A DNA stretch of 7,845 nucleotides, taken from the NCBI GenBank assembly GCA_021779775.1, contig JAJYAB010000076.1, forward strand, positions 1 to 7,845. Direction: 5' to 3'. The translations under genes and the position numbers were made by a program. The stretch's first letter is position 1. Every line of letters starts with the position of its first letter. The DNA is from Actinomycetes bacterium (lineage in GTDB: Bacteria; Actinomycetota; Acidimicrobiia; Acidimicrobiales; UBA8190). Under the pieces are notes generated by a model. The model ran no database searches, was not told where the DNA came from, and was given only the letters and a program-made list of their open reading frames with translations. Shown here one piece after another: positions 5,354 through 7,845 of this stretch.

Positions 5354-7582
5354 TCAGCTCTTGCGGAGGTAGGCCGCTTCCTCCTCCCCGACGAACAGGC
5401 CGATCTCCTCGGCCAACAGGGCGTGGCCGCCCAGCATGGGGTCTCCGGCCAGGAGATCGTCGGCTGCCCGGCGGGCGTCGGCCACCAGCGCAGCCCCGCG
5501 GCGGCGCAGCGAGGCCAGCTTCAGGTCACTGCGACCCCGCTGGCGGGCGCCGAGGATGCTGCCTTCGCCCCGCAGCTCCAGATCGACCTCGGCGAGGTGG
5601 AACCCGTCGGTGCTCGCCTCGAGCGCCTGGAGCCGTGCCACCACGTCGTCCGCAGTGCCCGCAGTGCCCGCAGCCGCCGTCCGACCCCGACCCGGCACCC
5701 GTGGGCGGGGGGCGGTCAGCAGGTAGCACCACGAGGGGAGCGCGCAGCGTCCGACCCGGCCGCGCAGCTGGTGGAGCTGGGCGATGCCGAACCGGTCGGC
5801 ATCCTCGATGACCATGACCGTCGCCTCGGGGACATCGACCCCCACCTCGACGACGGTCGTGGTGACCAGCACCTCCACCCGGCCACATCGGAAGTCGTCC
5901 ATGACCGACACCTTGTCGGCAGCCCGCATCTGCCCGTGCAGCAGGCCGAGCCGGAGGCCGCCCAGCACGTCGCCGGCCAGCCGGTCGAGCTCCTCGGTCG
6001 CCGATCGGGCCTGCACCCGCTCGGAGCCCTCCACCAGCGGGCACACCACGTAGGCGCGGTGGCCGGCAGCCACCTCGTCGCGGACCCGGTCCCAAGCCGC
6101 CCGGTCGTCGTCCGCCGTCCGCGCCCACACCGTGGTGACCGGAGCCCGGCCGGCGGGCAGCTCCCCCAGCTCGGTGACGTCGAGGTCCCCGAGGACGGCC
6201 ATCGCCGCGGTCCGGGGGATGGGCGTCGCTGTCATGACGAGGACGTCGGGGTCTGCTCCTCCCCCGGCGCTTCCCTTCGCTCGCAGGACGTCGCGCTGCT
6301 CGACCCCGAACCGGTGCTGCTCGTCGACCACCACGACCCCGAGGTCGGCGAATCGCACGTCTTCGGTGAGCAGCGCATGGGTCCCGACCACCACGTCGAC
6401 GTGCTCGGCACCGGCGGGGCCACCAGCCAGTCCCTGGAGGATCCGGCGGCGCTCGGCCGCCGGGGTGCGCCCGGTCAGCAGGCAGACGACCGGAGGGCGC
6501 TCCCCGCCCAGCCGGCCGGCATCGGGGATGCGGAGGTCGGCCACCATGGATTGCACCGACAGGTGGTGCTGCTCGGCCAGCACCTCGGTAGGAGCCAGGA
6601 AGGCGCCCTGATGACCGCCTTGCACGGCAACCAGCAGCGCAGCGACCGCCACCACCGTCTTGCCCGACCCGACGTCGCCCTGCAGCAGGCGGTGCATCGG
6701 CACCGCCGCGCCCATATCGGCTCGTAGGGCCCTGATGGCCCGCTCCTGCGCGGCAGTCAGCGCGAAGGGCAGGCGGTCGACGAACCGCCCCACCAGGTCC
6801 TCGCCCTCGGGGAGCTGCGCCCGGTGGCGGATGCCGAGCGCACGCCGCTGCACGACCTGGCGACGCATGCCCGCTTCGAGCTGCAGCCGCAGCAACTCGT
6901 CGAAGGCCAGCCGCCGCCGGGCGGGACCGGCCTGCTCCGGCTCGTCGGGGCGGTGGACCCCCCGGAAGGCGGCGGTGCGGTCCACCAGGTCGAGCTCGGC
7001 CCGCCACCGTCCGGGCAGCGGGTCGGCGAATTCGCCGGCCCGTTCGAGGGCCTCCCCCACCCACCGCTCGAAGTCGCTGCTCGTCACGCCGGCGCTGTCC
7101 GACGAGCGATAGAGCGCGACGACCCGCCGGTCCCGGTCACCGGCCAGGTCGACCGCCGGGTTCACGAACTGGCGCCGGCCGCTGAACGTCGTGAGCTTGC
7201 CGAACAGCAGCGGTCGCGCACCGGCGGGCAGCTGCTTCGCCCGCCACGGCTGGTTGAAGAACGTCACGGCCAACGTGCCCGACCGGTCGCCCACCACCAG
7301 CTCCGCCCGTGCCCGCCCCCTGCCGCGCCCGGGCACCTGGCGCGCCGAGCGGACCTCGACCTCCACCCATGCTTCGTCGCCGGGGCGCAGCTCAGCCAGC
7401 GGGGCCTGCCTCCGGCGGTCGTGGTACCGGTAGGGGTAGTACGTCAGCAGGTCGAGGACCGACCGGACGCCGAGCAGCGCCAACGACTCGGCCTTGGCCG
7501 GTGTGACACTCTCGAGGTTGGCCACCGGCTGGCGCTCTAAGAACGCCAGGCTGCGCACCGGCGGTCCGGCCGGCCGGCTCAC
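5354..7582 (-). CDS. recG: ATP-dependent DNA helicase RecG
   Basis: Superfamily 2 double-strand DNA translocase that regresses stalled replication forks and acts on branched recombination intermediates. The 742-residue product has an N-terminal region with LESVTPAKAESLALLGV (23-39) and LTYYPYRYHDRR, an OB-fold wedge domain (about 70-150, with LAVTFFNQPW), then helicase motifs: Walker A GDVGSGKT at 302-309, DEQHRFG at 420-426, TATPIPRT at 451-458, TTTVVEVGVDVPEA at 574-587 and QLRGRVGR at 605-612. The RecG-specific end FHLAEVDLELRGEGSILGARQ is at 661-681. All key residues are present. The chosen start, GTG at 7580-7582, overlaps the preceding stop as GTGA; a GTG eight codons on (7558) is an alternative. 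No strong ribosome site is visible. Leu15 is encoded by TTA, a rare codon for such a GC-rich gene. An Ala/Gly/Thr linker at about 636-645 comes from short tandem DNA repeats. Confidence 0.97.
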   Translation of the reverse strand: MSRPAGPPVRSLAFLERQPVANLESVTPAKAESLALLGVRSVLDLLTYYPYRYHDRRRQAPLAELRPGDEAWVEVEVRSARQVPGRGRGRARAELVVGDRSGTLAVTFFNQPWRAKQLPAGARPLLFGKLTTFSGRRQFVNPAVDLAGDRDRRVVALYRSSDSAGVTSSDFERWVGEALERAGEFADPLPGRWRAELDLVDRTAAFRGVHRPDEPEQAGPARRRLAFDELLRLQLEAGMRRQVVQRRALGIRHRAQLPEGEDLVGRFVDRLPFALTAAQERAIRALRADMGAAVPMHRLLQGDVGSGKTVVAVAALLVAVQGGHQGAFLAPTEVLAEQHHLSVQSMVADLRIPDAGRLGGERPPVVCLLTGRTPAAERRRILQGLAGGPAGAEHVDVVVGTHALLTEDVRFADLGVVVVDEQHRFGVEQRDVLRAKGSAGGGADPDVLVMTATPIPRTAAMAVLGDLDVTELGELPAGRAPVTTVWARTADDDRAAWDRVRDEVAAGHRAYVVCPLVEGSERVQARSATEELDRLAGDVLGGLRLGLLHGQMRAADKVSVMDDFRCGRVEVLVTTTVVEVGVDVPEATVMVIEDADRFGIAQLHQLRGRVGRCALPSWCYLLTAPRPRVPGRGRTAAAGTAGTADDVVARLQALEASTDGFHLAEVDLELRGEGSILGARQRGRSDLKLASLRRRGAALVADARRAADDLLAGDPMLGGHALLAEEIGLFVGEEEAAYLRKS
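5651..5673 (-). repeat. 9-bp tandem repeat inside recG
   Basis: Plus-strand unit CGCAGTGCC occurs at 5651-5659 and 5660-5668, with a partial third copy (CGCAG) following. It encodes a GTAGTA linker between helicase motif VI and the RecG C-terminal region. It is in frame and lies in what looks like a flexible loop, so it is probably tolerated length variation. Confidence 0.6.
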
Positions 7583-7845
7583 TCGATGCTGAGCAGGTAG
7601 GGGTACAGCGGCTGGCCGCCGTGGTGCACCTCGACCACCGCCTGGGGGCGGTGATCGGCCAGCCACTCGGTCAGGTGCCGTGTGTCGGCCGGCCCGGCTC
7701 CCTCCCCCTCGATGAGCGTGACCAGCTCGTGGTGGCTGGTGACCAGCTGATCGAGCAGGGCGCATGCAGCGTCCACCAGGCGGCCGGCGACAACCTCGAC
7801 GCCGTCGCGCGACGGACCCATCCAGTCCCCCACCTGGACCGCGCC
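7579..7845 (-). CDS. DAK2-domain (FakA-like) protein, C-terminal end only
   Basis: Only the last 88 or so codons are in the window; the frame is open to the right edge. The end HHGGQPLYPYLLSIE closely fits the C-terminus of the DAK2 / YloV / FakA family (typically ...GGQPVYPLxxxxE), and it is preceded by VGDWMGPSRDG and LVTLIEGEGAGPADTRHL. Family members such as FakA from Staphylococcus are the ATP-binding component of fatty acid kinase, which with a DegV-type FakB protein phosphorylates fatty acids to acyl-phosphate; the kinase domain that would prove this is outside the window. A DAK2 gene directly upstream of recG is common in actinobacteria and Firmicutes. The TGA stop at 7579-7581 overlaps the recG GTG. 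The GTG at 7831-7833 is internal and is not the true start. Confidence 0.85.
   Translation of the reverse strand, partial: GAVQVGDWMGPSRDGVEVVAGRLVDAACALLDQLVTSHHELVTLIEGEGAGPADTRHLTEWLADHRPQAVVEVHHGGQPLYPYLLSIE

Noticed and set aside
4955..6727. 590-codon plus-strand open frame opposite rsmD and recG, plus similar ones at 17-799, 507-1559 and 1525-2874
   Set aside because: All are mirror images of strong minus-strand genes with conserved motifs; none has a plausible protein signature.
7566..7577. 12-bp perfect palindrome CCGGCCGGCCGG near the recG start
   Set aside because: It lies within coding sequence in a very GC-rich genome and has no loop or T tract; chance is enough to explain it.

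Overview
The window is a densely packed stretch of chromosomal housekeeping genes from a high-GC bacterium. Every gene I can support lies on the minus strand, so transcription runs from the right end to the left. GC content looks close to 70%, GTG starts outnumber ATG starts, and the gene order is the actinobacterial one: DAK2-domain protein, recG, rsmD, coaD, DivIVA/SepIVA-like coiled-coil protein, DUF177 (yceD), rpmF, then rnc and mutM. Between rpmF and rnc sit plsX and acpP. They are absent there in Streptomyces and Mycobacterium as I recall, but rpmF-plsX-...-acpP-rnc is familiar from Firmicutes. This mix suggests a deep-branching actinobacterium such as an Acidimicrobiia member. The taxonomic call is an inference, not a measurement.

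Layout in transcription order (right to left): the C-terminal end of a DAK2/FakA-like protein (7579-7845, cut by the window edge); recG (7582-5354); rsmD (5304-4744); coaD (4750-4268); a SepIVA-like protein (4271-3642) with an unusual pentapeptide-repeat N-terminus; yceD/DUF177 (3632-3117); rpmF (3050-2871, 59 codons, zinc-ribbon form); plsX (2871-1867); acpP (1792-1529); rnc (1469-741); and mutM (748-1, cut before its zinc finger). About 97% of the window is coding. The only gaps are 49, 9, 66, 74 and 59 bp. Several junctions overlap (GTGA or TAGTG type), so translational coupling in one or a few operons is likely. No stretch longer than 300 bp lacks a gene.

Functionally the genes form three groups: DNA repair and fork rescue (RecG, MutM); ribosome and RNA maturation (RsmD, YceD, L32, RNase III); and lipid or cofactor supply (CoaD makes the CoA precursor whose phosphopantetheine arm activates AcpP, PlsX uses acyl-ACP to make acyl-phosphate, and FakA-type kinases make the same acyl-phosphate). 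The SepIVA-like protein probably acts in envelope growth or division.

I looked for an undescribed system and did not find one. There is no mobile element, CRISPR array, RNA gene, toxin-antitoxin pair or defence cassette. The points worth a second look are small: a five-copy 15-bp in-frame repeat, an altered ATP-binding motif in CoaD, an Asp-to-Asn change at a presumed metal ligand of RNase III, and a 10-bp direct repeat ahead of rpmF.
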